Positions 1-6,398 of a stretch of DNA of 8,637 nt are shown piece by piece. Positions within the stretch are counted from its first letter, which is position 1; the number at the start of each line of letters is the position of its first letter. Source of the DNA: a bacterium ADurb.Bin374 (GTDB lineage Bacteria > Riflebacteria > Ozemobacteria > Ozemobacterales > Ozemobacteraceae); assembly GCA_002068715.1 (NCBI GenBank), contig MWAR01000530.1, forward strand, positions 1 to 8,637, read 5' to 3'. Position numbers and translations under genes: made by a program. The notes beneath the pieces were generated by a model. That model had not been told where the DNA came from, ran no database searches, and saw only the letters and a list, made by a program, of their open reading frames with translations.

Positions 1-711
1 CCAGGCGACCGGCACCCCGGCATTCACCCAGACCGAGTGGTATCCACCCTGCGAATCCGTGCAGAAGCTGCCGCCCAGCGTCAGATTTCCGGGCACCTGG
101 TATTTCGCGTTAACATAGACAGGCTCGTTGACATCGAACTTGTCTTGGTTTCCGAACCCCTTGTCGATGCCGAACTCGAAGCCGTCCATGACGCCGTAGG
201 TCACGGCGACATTGGTGTCCATGTAATTCCCGTCGCTGTAGGTCTCGTCGTTGATGCCCTTCAGGTCGAACGGCAGCACATGCACCGAAACGGCGCTCTT
301 GTTCGGCTCGAGCACCCCGGGCGACGGAATCAGCTGGGCGCCGCTCATGCCGCAGATGCCGACTCCCTGGCGAGGCGTCTTGCGGTCCGTCAGCAGCGGC
401 CGCAGCCCCTCCGGAACCCGCGTTTCAGGGGGCAGGGAAAGGGAATCGCGCGGTCCCTGGCTCGAGTTCCCGAGCGTCACAAGCCGGCTTTCCTGTGAGT
501 AGGACGCGTCGGCATCGACCGCGAGGGTGCGGACCGGCTGAACGCGCGCGTTCTGCGACACGGACGTTCGCGCCTGTTCCTGGGCGCCGGAGGCCGATTT
601 CATGAAGTTCCGGAAGGCGGACAGGTCGAGGCCGAAGCCGCTTCCGGCGCTCCAGAGAAGGAGTGCCGAGATCCCGAGGCAGGCACGTCTCATAAGGCGT
701 TTCATGGGCAT
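1..711 (-). CDS. Predicted exported, outer-membrane-like protein (partial, 3' end outside window)
   Basis: An open minus-strand frame of 237 codons runs off the left edge without a stop. The N-terminus, read from the ATG at 711-709 or the ATG at 705-703, is a classic signal peptide: MKRLMRR basic region, hydrophobic ACLGISALLLW core, then SAGSGFG before LDLS. A Ser/Gln-rich, poorly structured stretch (about residues 35-110) follows. After it comes a region of alternating strands rich in Gly and aromatics (TYGVMDGFEFGIDKGFG, then NAKYQVPGNLTLGGSF), as in outer-membrane barrel or porin-like proteins. Neither ATG has a clear ribosome site. An in-frame GTG at 753-751 has GGAG (763-760) six bases upstream and would add 14 residues, so the start is unsettled. 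The gene is divergent from the PTS operon. I do not recognise a specific family; the export signal is the firmest statement. A role as a porin for the sugar is only inference. Confidence 0.72.
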   Translation of the reverse strand, partial: MPMKRLMRRACLGISALLLWSAGSGFGLDLSAFRNFMKSASGAQEQARTSVSQNARVQPVRTLAVDADASYSQESRLVTLGNSSQGPRDSLSLPPETRVPEGLRPLLTDRKTPRQGVGICGMSGAQLIPSPGVLEPNKSAVSVHVLPFDLKGINDETYSDGNYMDTNVAVTYGVMDGFEFGIDKGFGNQDKFDVNEPVYVNAKYQVPGNLTLGGSFCTDSQGGYHSVWVNAGVPVAW

Positions 712-753
712 TTTATCGGCGCTGCCCCGCGCGCCGTGCGGCGGCGGGATCAC

Positions 754-763
754 GCGATACTCC
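754..763 (-). promoter_or_regulatory. Possible ribosome binding site supporting a GTG start at 753 for the minus-strand gene
   Basis: Read on the minus strand, GCGGAG lies just before TATCGC and an in-frame GTG at 753-751. The GGAG core is at 763-760 with a 6-nt spacer. The downstream ATG candidates at 711 and 705 have no Shine-Dalgarno match. The extension would give the signal peptide an unusually long N-terminal region, so the evidence conflicts. Confidence 0.35.
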
Positions 764-827
764 GCTTTGTCATTTGAGAGAACGATAGAGTCTCACCTAC
801 CATCGGCAGGTTTGGCCCATTGTTTAA

Positions 828-857
828 CGGTGCGGCATGCCGAGTTTTCCCGCACCG
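828..857. repeat. 8-bp perfect inverted repeat upstream of the PTS operon promoter
   Basis: CGGTGCGG (828-835) and CCGCACCG (850-857) are exact reverse complements separated by 14 nt. The left arm also runs into a shorter palindrome, GGCATGCC (834-841). The repeat ends 13 bp before the -35 box of the operon promoter and lies between two divergent genes, a typical place for a transcription-factor operator. Neither strand has a T-run after it, so it does not look like an intrinsic terminator. The regulator is unknown. Confidence 0.45.
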
Positions 858-870
858 CCGTCTGGGTTTC

Positions 871-899
871 TTGACAAGGTCCCCCCACCCCCATATAAT
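871..899 (+). promoter_or_regulatory. Consensus sigma70-type promoter of the PTS operon
   Basis: The -35 hexamer TTGACA (871-876) and the -10 hexamer TATAAT (894-899) both match the consensus exactly, with the optimal 17-bp spacer. Transcription should start near 906, giving a leader of about 30 nt before the first gene at 938. Two small dyads overlap the boxes: CTTG-A-CAAG (870-878) on the -35 and CCCAT-ATA-ATGGG (890-902) on the -10. Mannose-family PTS operons are often sigma54-dependent elsewhere, but I see no GG-N10-GC -24/-12 element here. Confidence 0.88.
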
Positions 900-937
900 G
901 GGCCGGTGATCTGCATCCCCGCTGAATCGGAGAGGTG

Positions 938-1396
938 ATGGAACAGCTCGCCTTCGAGGCGCTGCTCTACACGGAAGGCCGCCTGTCGCTCGGAAAAGCG
1001 GCCCTTTTGTGCTGCATGATTTCCAACGACCTCGACGAGGCACTCGTCGCGTGGCTGGCGAAACGGAACATCCGCGCCGTGATCACCAGAGCCGGCGGAA
1101 GCGGCGACAACCTGAAGAGCAAGCTGCTGCGCAACACGTTCGGCGCCGCCGAAAACAGCGGTCTGCTGGCCGTTTCCCCGCGAAACCGGTATGCGATCAC
1201 CCGGCTGGTCGAGGATGTCATGCGCTCGATCGACAGCCCGCTTCTCGACGTCGCGGGCGGAGGTGCCAAGATCGGTCTGGTCACGCACGGCAACGACCTC
1301 GCCCTCGGCCTGCACGGCAACCTGGGCATTCCGGGCATGGACGTCGATTACGAAGTGTCCATTTCCCGCACACTCAATCACTATCTGGAGGCCTGA
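938..1396 (+). CDS. HutP-like RNA-binding antitermination regulator
   Basis: This 152-residue protein is close in length to Bacillus subtilis HutP (about 148 aa), the L-histidine- and Mg-dependent antiterminator of the hut operon. From memory, the C-terminal half follows the HutP pattern: LHGNLGIPGMDVDYE then LNHY (about residues 125-149) corresponds to LYGTIGAPIKGLEHE then INHI. The middle TRAGGSGDNLKSKLL and AENSGLL (50-77) corresponds to GKVGSMDAHKVV and KKSGVI. The HutP metal-binding histidines appear substituted: Tyr138 replaces the His of LEHE, and Tyr85/Arg89 or nearby residues replace the HxxxH pair. Ligand and RNA target may therefore differ. The start is the ATG at 938, with GGAG at 929-932; a GTG at 935 directly precedes it. 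As first gene of the operon, autoregulation by RNA binding is a reasonable inference. The family call is by eye, without a profile search. Confidence 0.6.
   Translation: MEQLAFEALLYTEGRLSLGKAALLCCMISNDLDEALVAWLAKRNIRAVITRAGGSGDNLKSKLLRNTFGAAENSGLLAVSPRNRYAITRLVEDVMRSIDSPLLDVAGGGAKIGLVTHGNDLALGLHGNLGIPGMDVDYEVSISRTLNHYLEA
1387..1391 (+). promoter_or_regulatory. Ribosome binding site that fixes a TTG start for EIIA
   Basis: GGAGG overlaps the last codons of the upstream gene and lies 7 nt before TTG at 1399-1401. There is no ATG at the start of the conserved EIIA domain. The next alternative, GTG at 1411, would have a spacer of about 19 nt and would cut the first beta strand. The TTG start is therefore preferred. 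Confidence 0.8.
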
Positions 1397-1398
1397 CC

Positions 1399-1824
1399 TT
1401 GATCGGACTCGTGCTCATTACCCACGGAACTCTGTCCCAGGTGCTCGTCGAGACTGTGAGCATGATCATGGGCCCTCAGACCGACCTCACGGCCATCACC
1501 TTTTCGGCCCGTGAATCGGTCGAAACCCTGCGTCAGAAAGCCCTTGACGCGATCGCCCCCTACCGCGAGAACGGCTGTCTCGTCATGACGGACGTGCTCG
1601 GCGGAAGCGCCACCAACATCTGCGTCGAGCTTCTGAAAACCGACAACATCCGCGTCCTCACCGGCGTGAATCTCCCGATGGTCATGGAGGCGGCGAACCA
1701 CCGCAATACGACCGACGTCACCGCCCTCGCCCAGCGCTCCCGCGACGGGGCGATGCGCGGCATCATCGATCTCAAGGCATTCTACGAAGAGCGCATGGCG
1801 AAAAAGAAAGCCCCAACCGCATGA
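1399..1824 (+). CDS. PTS mannose-family EIIA domain protein
   Basis: This 141-residue single-domain protein matches the EIIA-Man (ManX N-terminal) fold. It starts MIGLVLITHG, with the phosphorylatable His at residue 9, equivalent to His10 of E. coli ManX. TDVLGGSATN (64-73) is the characteristic second motif, usually TDxxGGSPxN, and TGVNLPMVMEA (88-98) is also typical. It accepts phosphate from HPr-His15 and passes it to the EIIB encoded next; both are cytoplasmic. Translation begins at TTG with an optimal GGAGG, two nucleotides after the upstream stop, and ends in an ATGA overlap with the EIIB gene, which implies coupled translation. EIIA and EIIB are separate proteins here, not fused as in E. 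coli ManX. The C-terminal tail is Lys-rich (MAKKKAPTA). Substrate specificity cannot be read from this domain. Confidence 0.93.
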   Translation: MIGLVLITHGTLSQVLVETVSMIMGPQTDLTAITFSARESVETLRQKALDAIAPYRENGCLVMTDVLGGSATNICVELLKTDNIRVLTGVNLPMVMEAANHRNTTDVTALAQRSRDGAMRGIIDLKAFYEERMAKKKAPTA

Positions 1825-2288
1825 ACAGACCGGTTCATTTTCTCAGAATCGACGACCGGCTGATTCACGGCCAGGTGATCGTCGGCTGGCTTCCCACCCT
1901 CGGTTCGACCCATATCATGATCGTGAACGACCGCATCGCGGCTGACGGCGTGCGCCAGGAGATGATGGGGCTGAGCGTTCCCCAGACCGTCACCCTCCAG
2001 TTCTGCTCGACCCGTGACACGAACGCGATCGGTGCCGCGGTCATGGAAACCCTTGTCCTGGTCGCGTCGCCGCGCGATGCGTGGTTCTGCCTCCAGGCCG
2101 GGCTCACCCCCTCGGTCATCAACGTCGGCGGGCTCCATGCGCGTCCCGGCAAGACCGAACTACGCGAGGCGCTTCACGTCGATGACGACGACCGTACCCA
2201 TTTCGACCTGATCATGAAGGCCGGCCCCATGCCGGTTTTCCAGCCCACTCCCCAGAACGACCCCCTGCCGCTGGGCGAGATTCTCTAA
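1821..2288 (+). CDS. PTS mannose/sorbose-family EIIB domain protein
   Basis: This 155-residue protein has the EIIB-Man (PTSIIB_sorb) signature RIDDRLIHGQVIVGW at residues 9-23, with the phosphorylated His16. IVNDRIAAD (34-42) and INVGGLHARPGKTEL (about 100-114) are also typical of the family. It takes phosphate from EIIA-His9 and phosphorylates the sugar bound by EIIC/EIID at the inner face of the membrane. The start overlaps the EIIA stop as ATGA. The stop is TAA, followed by only 13 nt before the ABC ATPase gene. The C-terminus beyond about residue 136 is a short Pro-rich tail (PMPVFQPTPQNDPLPLGEIL), not obviously part of the domain. In most mannose-type operons EIIC would come next; here two ABC-type genes intervene. 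Confidence 0.93.
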   Translation: MNRPVHFLRIDDRLIHGQVIVGWLPTLGSTHIMIVNDRIAADGVRQEMMGLSVPQTVTLQFCSTRDTNAIGAAVMETLVLVASPRDAWFCLQAGLTPSVINVGGLHARPGKTELREALHVDDDDRTHFDLIMKAGPMPVFQPTPQNDPLPLGEIL

Positions 2289-2301
2289 AGCGAGGATATT
2301 C

Positions 2302-3423
2302 ATGGCTTCCGTCACATTCACGAAGATCGTCAAAACCTACGAAGGGGCGTCGTCGCCGACCGTCAAGGGCATCGACCTCCACATCAACGACCGAGAGTTC
2401 GTCGTTCTCGTCGGGCCCTCGGGCTGCGGCAAATCGACCAGCCTGCGCATGATCGCCGGCCTCGAAGACATCACAGACGGCGAGCTCAAAATCGGCGACG
2501 TCGTGGTGAATAACCTTCCGCCGAAGGATCGTGACATCGCGATGGTGTTCCAGAACTACGCCCTGTACCCGCACATGAACGTGGCGGACAACATGGCGTT
2601 CGGCCTCCGCCTGCGCAACCTGCCGGAAGCCGAGATCCAGAAGCGCGTGAACGATGCCGCCACCATTCTTGGCCTCGAGACCTACCTCGAGCGGCTTCCG
2701 AAGCAGCTTTCCGGCGGTCAGCGTCAGCGCGTCGCCCTCGGCCGCGCCATCGTCCGCGAGCCCAAGGTGTTCCTCATGGACGAGCCGCTCTCGAACCTCG
2801 ATGCCAAGCTCCGCGTGCAGATGCGCGCCGAGATCAAGAAGCTCCACCAGCGGCTGATGACCACGTTCGTCTACGTGACGCACGACCAGGTCGAGGCCAT
2901 GACGATGGCCGACCGCATCGTCCTGCTGCACAACGGCGTGATCCAGCAGTATGACATCCCCGACGTGATCTACAGCCGGCCGGCGAACACGTTCGTCGCC
3001 ACTTTCATCGGCTCGCCGCCGATGAACGTTCTCAAGGTCACCCGCACCGCCAAGGGCATGGATCTGCAGGCCAAAGAAGGCAACGGCGCGGCAGCCTGGG
3101 AAATGAACCTCGCTTCCAGCTTCAAGGGAATCGGCGACGCGAACGACCTGCTGCTCGGCATCAGGCCCGAGCACATCCTGATCGGCGACAAGGCCGCAGG
3201 CATCCCGACGCTCCAGGTGCCCGCCCGCGTCGATCTGATCGAACCGATGGGCGCCGAAACCTATCTGTATCTGCAGGCGCACGGCCACAATCTGATCGCC
3301 CGCGTCGACCCGTCGACGCATGCGGAAGTCGGCCAGACCGTGACGGCCCATATCCCGCAGGCGCGCTTCCACCTGTTCGACGAAAAGAGCACCAACCGGA
3401 TCCCGCGCCAGAACGAGGCATGA
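2302..3423 (+). CDS. Carbohydrate ABC importer ATPase (MalK/MsmK/UgpC type)
   Basis: A complete CUT1-type sugar importer ATPase of 373 aa, close to E. coli MalK (371 aa). Visible motifs are Walker A GPSGCGKST (38-46), Q-loop Gln84, signature LSGGQRQRV (136-144), Walker B VFLMDEP (156-162), D-loop NLD (165-167) and H-loop His194 in THDQVEAMTM. Residues about 235-365 form the MalK-type C-terminal regulatory region with RPEH and a TOBE-like end. It should hydrolyse ATP to drive two membrane permeases bound to a periplasmic binding protein. No permease gene lies in this window, so its partners are elsewhere or it serves several importers, as MsmK does in streptococci. A ribosome site, GAGGA, lies at 2292-2296. 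The stop overlaps the next start (ATGA), so it is co-translated with the binding protein. Specific orthology among MalK, MsmK and UgpC cannot be settled by eye. Confidence 0.93.
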   Translation: MASVTFTKIVKTYEGASSPTVKGIDLHINDREFVVLVGPSGCGKSTSLRMIAGLEDITDGELKIGDVVVNNLPPKDRDIAMVFQNYALYPHMNVADNMAFGLRLRNLPEAEIQKRVNDAATILGLETYLERLPKQLSGGQRQRVALGRAIVREPKVFLMDEPLSNLDAKLRVQMRAEIKKLHQRLMTTFVYVTHDQVEAMTMADRIVLLHNGVIQQYDIPDVIYSRPANTFVATFIGSPPMNVLKVTRTAKGMDLQAKEGNGAAAWEMNLASSFKGIGDANDLLLGIRPEHILIGDKAAGIPTLQVPARVDLIEPMGAETYLYLQAHGHNLIARVDPSTHAEVGQTVTAHIPQARFHLFDEKSTNRIPRQNEA

Positions 3424-4757
3424 TGAGTCTTTCCGAAAGCCGGGCAATTACGCCCGGCTTCGTTGCCGCCGCCGGCCGCCGAGGCCAGGCGGCGGCGCTG
3501 TTGTGCCTGACCCTGCTCTTCGCGGCCCTCTTCGCCGTCGGCTGCGGGGATACGGGAAAAAAGAGCGCCTCCGACACCCCGGTCGTTCCCGGCCTCGGAA
3601 AGGCCCGCCTGAAGTTCTGGAACACGATGAACCAGGCGGAGTGCGAGGCCTTCGCCGGCGTCCTGACCGAGTTCAAGCTCAAATATCCCGACATCGCCAT
3701 CGACGTCGAGAACGTCCCGTTCAGCCAGGCCCGCGCGAAATACGAACAGGCGGTCAAGTCGGGCACCGCCCCGGACGTCTTCCGTTCCGACCGGTTCTGG
3801 CTCAAGGATTTCGCGAAACAGCGCCTCATCGAGGAGTTCAACACGACCGGCATGCAGGAGGAGCTCGAAGACCTGCTCCCGATCGCGCGCAACGTCGTCA
3901 GCATCGACGGCAGAACATGGGGAATTCCGCACACGATGGACTGCCTCGCCCTCTTCTACAACAAGGCTCATTTTAAAGATGCCAATATAGAACGACCGCC
4001 CGAGGACTTCGACGGGTTCCGCGATACCGCGCGAAAACTCACCGATCCGGGGAAAGGGCGTTACGGCTTCTTTCTCCATCCGGAAGGCTGGTGGTTCGAG
4101 CCGTTCCTCTTCGGGTTCGGCGGCCGCTACGTCGATGACGCGGGCAACCTGACCATCAACTCCGACCAGACACTGAAGGCGCTCCACTACCTGATCGACC
4201 TGAAGGAGGTCGACAAGGCCGTTCCGCCTGTGAACGTGCGCAACGACGCGTATTCGATCATGATGCAGGGTTTCAAATCCGGCCAGATCAGCATGATCCT
4301 GAACGGCCCCTGGGCCATTCGCGACATACTGGCCGGCCAGGAATTCAAGGAAAAAGCGGAGAATCTCGGGGTCGCCCCGCTTCCGCACGGCCCCTTCGCC
4401 CGGCACAGCCCGGTCGGCTGTCAGAGCCTGGTCGTCGGCAAAGGCAGTAAACATCGGCCCGAGGCCCAGGCGTTCATCCGGTTCTGCTGCTCGCCCGAGG
4501 CGCTGGCGATTTTCGTCAAACGCACCTACGGCCTTCCCGCCCGTCGGGCCCTTTTCACCGACCCTGAAGTCAAGAACGACCCGTTCCTCTCGCCTTTCAT
4601 CCTCCAGCTGCAGATGCTGAAAAATACGGAATACCAGCCCCGCAACGGGAGCATCTACGGCCCGATCGGCGACCATCTGTCGCTCGTTATCAACGGCGAT
4701 GTCACGCCTGAAGATGCGGTTCGAGACATGGAGGCGGTGCTGAAGAGGCCTCACTGA
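3420..4757 (+). CDS. Extracellular sugar-binding lipoprotein of the ABC/MalE (SBP family 1) type
   Basis: This 445-residue protein has an N-terminal signal with a hydrophobic core (AAALLCLTLLFAALFAVGC) ending at Cys42, a lipobox-like AVGC, so it is probably lipid-anchored at the cell envelope. The mature part reads like a MalE/UgpB-family binding protein: LKFWNTMNQ (64-72), SGTAPDVFRSDRFWLKDFA, WGIPHTMDCLALFYNK, an aromatic patch HPEGWWFEPFLFGFGG suited to stacking on sugar rings, and the common NGPWAI at 295-300. Maltodextrin-like oligosaccharides are plausible ligands, by resemblance only. The start is ATG 3420 or the adjacent ATG 3423, overlapping the ATPase stop. The stretch before the hydrophobic core is unusually long (about 23 residues), and its codons form a strong hairpin (3437-3460). 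The usual ABC permease partners are absent; PTS EIIC follows 4 nt after the stop. Confidence 0.9.
   Translation: MMSLSESRAITPGFVAAAGRRGQAAALLCLTLLFAALFAVGCGDTGKKSASDTPVVPGLGKARLKFWNTMNQAECEAFAGVLTEFKLKYPDIAIDVENVPFSQARAKYEQAVKSGTAPDVFRSDRFWLKDFAKQRLIEEFNTTGMQEELEDLLPIARNVVSIDGRTWGIPHTMDCLALFYNKAHFKDANIERPPEDFDGFRDTARKLTDPGKGRYGFFLHPEGWWFEPFLFGFGGRYVDDAGNLTINSDQTLKALHYLIDLKEVDKAVPPVNVRNDAYSIMMQGFKSGQISMILNGPWAIRDILAGQEFKEKAENLGVAPLPHGPFARHSPVGCQSLVVGKGSKHRPEAQAFIRFCCSPEALAIFVKRTYGLPARRALFTDPEVKNDPFLSPFILQLQMLKNTEYQPRNGSIYGPIGDHLSLVINGDVTPEDAVRDMEAVLKRPH
3437..3460 (+). repeat. Perfect 9-bp GC-rich hairpin in the first codons of the binding-protein gene
   Basis: AAGCCGGGC (3437-3445), a six-base loop AATTAC, and GCCCGGCTT (3452-3460) form an exact stem. 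It begins 17 nt into the gene from ATG 3420. The shape resembles the stem of an intrinsic terminator, but only the two Ts in the stem and a scattered TTCGTT follow, so efficient termination is unlikely on its own. It could act as an attenuator, an mRNA processing barrier or a brake on translation. Confidence 0.6.
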
Positions 4758-4761
4758 ACCC

Positions 4762-5565
4762 ATGCCGAACGACCATCTGACATCATCCCTTCTGATCGGG
4801 CTCATCGGCGGCGTCGTCGATCTCGACTCGACCGCGACCTGGCAGTTCATGATCTCCCAGCCCATCGTCGCGGCCCCTCTGACCGGCTTGTTCCTGGGCG
4901 CCCTTGTTGGCCAGGAAGCCGCCGGCCTGAAGCTCGGCCTCATGATCGGAACGATCCTCCAGCTCCTCTGGATCGAACAGCTCCCGCTCGGCATGAACGT
5001 TCCCCCCGACGCAGCGCTGGCGTCCGTGCTTTCCGTCGCCCTGGGGTTCCTCGCCGGCCGCGACTTCGACACCTACGTCGAGCGTGAAGTGTGCAACACC
5101 GTCGCGCTGCTGGTCGCCGTCGCGCTCGGCCTGCTCGGGCGCGCCCTCGACCGCGGCATCCGAAGGCTCAATACGCGCATGGAGAGCTGGGTGACGGCCC
5201 GCATTCACGCAAGCGATGCCACATGGGCTCTTCCGGTCGGTCATACGGTCGGGGGCCTGTATACCTTCGGGAAAGCCTTTCTCTTCTGCTTCATCGTCAC
5301 CTGGCTCGGCGTCGAGCCCCTGCGCGCGTTCACCCGCTCGCTCAGCTTCGGGCAGAATACCGGATTCATCGTCATCCAGGGCCTGCTCCCCTCCGTCGGG
5401 TTCGCCGTCCTCGCAGGCATGTGCATCAAGGACCGGCAGGAACTGAGGTGGTTCATCGCCGGCATCGCCCTGTTCACGATCCTCCCGGCCAACATCTGGG
5501 CGGGCTGGCTCGCCGCGGCGCTGATCGTCGTCAGAACATACCGGACAGAACATGGTTCCCTCTGA
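4762..5565 (+). CDS. PTS mannose/sorbose-family EIIC membrane permease
   Basis: This 267-residue hydrophobic protein is the usual length for EIIC of the mannose family (E. coli ManY is about 266). The N-terminal signature FMISQPIVAAPLTGLFLGALVG (29-50), the following GLKLGLMIG, and the re-entrant-loop motif PLGMNVPPDAALASVL (75-90) identify it. Several further hydrophobic segments run to the C-terminus (about 112-126, 170-183, 199-217 and 229-256). EIIC forms the sugar channel in the inner membrane with EIID. The position that is usually Glu in the family's G-x-LE segment appears to be Gln67 (TILQLLWIEQLPLG). It starts 4 nt after the binding-protein gene with only a distant GAGG (4745-4748), so translational coupling is likely. 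It overlaps the EIID gene by 14 nt. Substrate specificity is not evident. Confidence 0.9.
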   Translation: MPNDHLTSSLLIGLIGGVVDLDSTATWQFMISQPIVAAPLTGLFLGALVGQEAAGLKLGLMIGTILQLLWIEQLPLGMNVPPDAALASVLSVALGFLAGRDFDTYVEREVCNTVALLVAVALGLLGRALDRGIRRLNTRMESWVTARIHASDATWALPVGHTVGGLYTFGKAFLFCFIVTWLGVEPLRAFTRSLSFGQNTGFIVIQGLLPSVGFAVLAGMCIKDRQELRWFIAGIALFTILPANIWAGWLAAALIVVRTYRTEHGSL

Positions 5566-6388
5566 CACCTCGACAATCTCCCCTGAGCGGCGGAACGGAA
5601 CGGCGTTCGGCAGGTTCATGCTGTTCAGGATCGCTTTCCGGAGCTTTTTCCTGCAGGCCTCCTGGAACTATCGCGGCATGATGAACATGGGCTTTTTGTA
5701 TGCCCTGCAGCCCGCCCTCGACGAACTGTATCCGGCCGGCCCCGCGCGCAAGGCGGCGTATGAACGGCATCTCGAGTATTTCAATACTAACCCCTATTTT
5801 TCTTCCCTCGTGATGGGAGTCGTCCTGTCGCTCGAAGAACGGCTCGCCCGTGGTGAGATCGACGCCGAGATCATCCATGACACGAAGGAAGGTCTGATGA
5901 CGGCCTGCGCCGCCGTCGGCGACGGCTTCTTCTGGGACTCGTGGCGTCCCTTCGTCGCGGCGGCCGCCCTGACGCTGGCGTTCGGGAATTTTTTGCTTAC
6001 CCCAATTCTCTTCCTGGTCGTGTATAATATGCCCCACTTGTATTTCCGATTCCGTGGGATATTCTGGGGGTACCAACTCGGCACTGACGTCATCAAGCTT
6101 CTCAAGACGTTCAACATCCAGCGCGCGCGGCTGGCGTTGCGGTATGCAACCATCGCCCTGCTCTGTTACCTCGTTCCGAACCATGTCAACTTGCATACGC
6201 CGTTCCTGCTGTCCAACCTGCCGCTCGAGTATTTCTACATCGGTGAAAAACTCGTGCAGGGAATCGGCGCCGCGTTGCTGGTCGGCTTGGCGGCAGCCGG
6301 ATATCGCGCGAAGGTCGACGTGCTGATGATCTCTTTTCTGCTCATGGTCATGGCCCTGGTGCTTTACCACTGGGGAATTCTCATTTGA
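5552..6388 (+). CDS. PTS mannose-family EIID membrane component
   Basis: A 278-residue EIID protein, similar in length to E. coli ManZ. Conserved landmarks are RSFFLQASWNYRGMMNMGFLYAL (30-52), YERHLEYFNTNPY (70-82), the family motif AVGDGFFWDSWRP (121-133, compare GDPIFW in ManZ), and FWGYQLGTDVIK (171-182). Hydrophobic segments lie at about 134-160, 196-209, 232-250 and 256-278. With EIIC it makes the membrane translocator that hands sugar to EIIB for phosphorylation. The chosen ATG at 5552 gives a 20-residue polar leader, normal for the family, and overlaps the end of EIIC by 14 nt. An alternative ATG at 5618 would begin immediately before the conserved region. The HPr gene follows 10 nt after the stop. 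Confidence 0.92.
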   Translation: MVPSDTSTISPERRNGTAFGRFMLFRIAFRSFFLQASWNYRGMMNMGFLYALQPALDELYPAGPARKAAYERHLEYFNTNPYFSSLVMGVVLSLEERLARGEIDAEIIHDTKEGLMTACAAVGDGFFWDSWRPFVAAAALTLAFGNFLLTPILFLVVYNMPHLYFRFRGIFWGYQLGTDVIKLLKTFNIQRARLALRYATIALLCYLVPNHVNLHTPFLLSNLPLEYFYIGEKLVQGIGAALLVGLAAAGYRAKVDVLMISFLLMVMALVLYHWGILI

Positions 6389-6398
6389 AGGGTCCGAG

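Noticed and set aside
37..498. Plus-strand open frame of 153 codons at the left end.
   Set aside because: It is antisense to the signal-peptide gene at 1-711, has no ribosome site and no recognisable motif.
1009..1398. Extended reading frame upstream of the EIIA start (from 1009).
   Set aside because: It overlaps the HutP-like gene in another frame and encodes Arg-rich shadow sequence. The TTG at 1399 has an optimal GGAGG site and matches the family N-terminus.
3409..3439. NAG triplets before the hairpin as a HutP-type binding site.
   Set aside because: CAG, GAG, GAG and AAG occur with irregular spacing (3, 7 and 9 nt), and about two such triplets are expected by chance in this length.
6023..6028. 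TATAAT inside the EIID gene as an internal promoter for ptsH-ptsI.
   Set aside because: There is no acceptable -35 at 16-18 bp (TTGCTT lies 24 bp away) and no TGn extended -10 element. It lies within conserved coding sequence.
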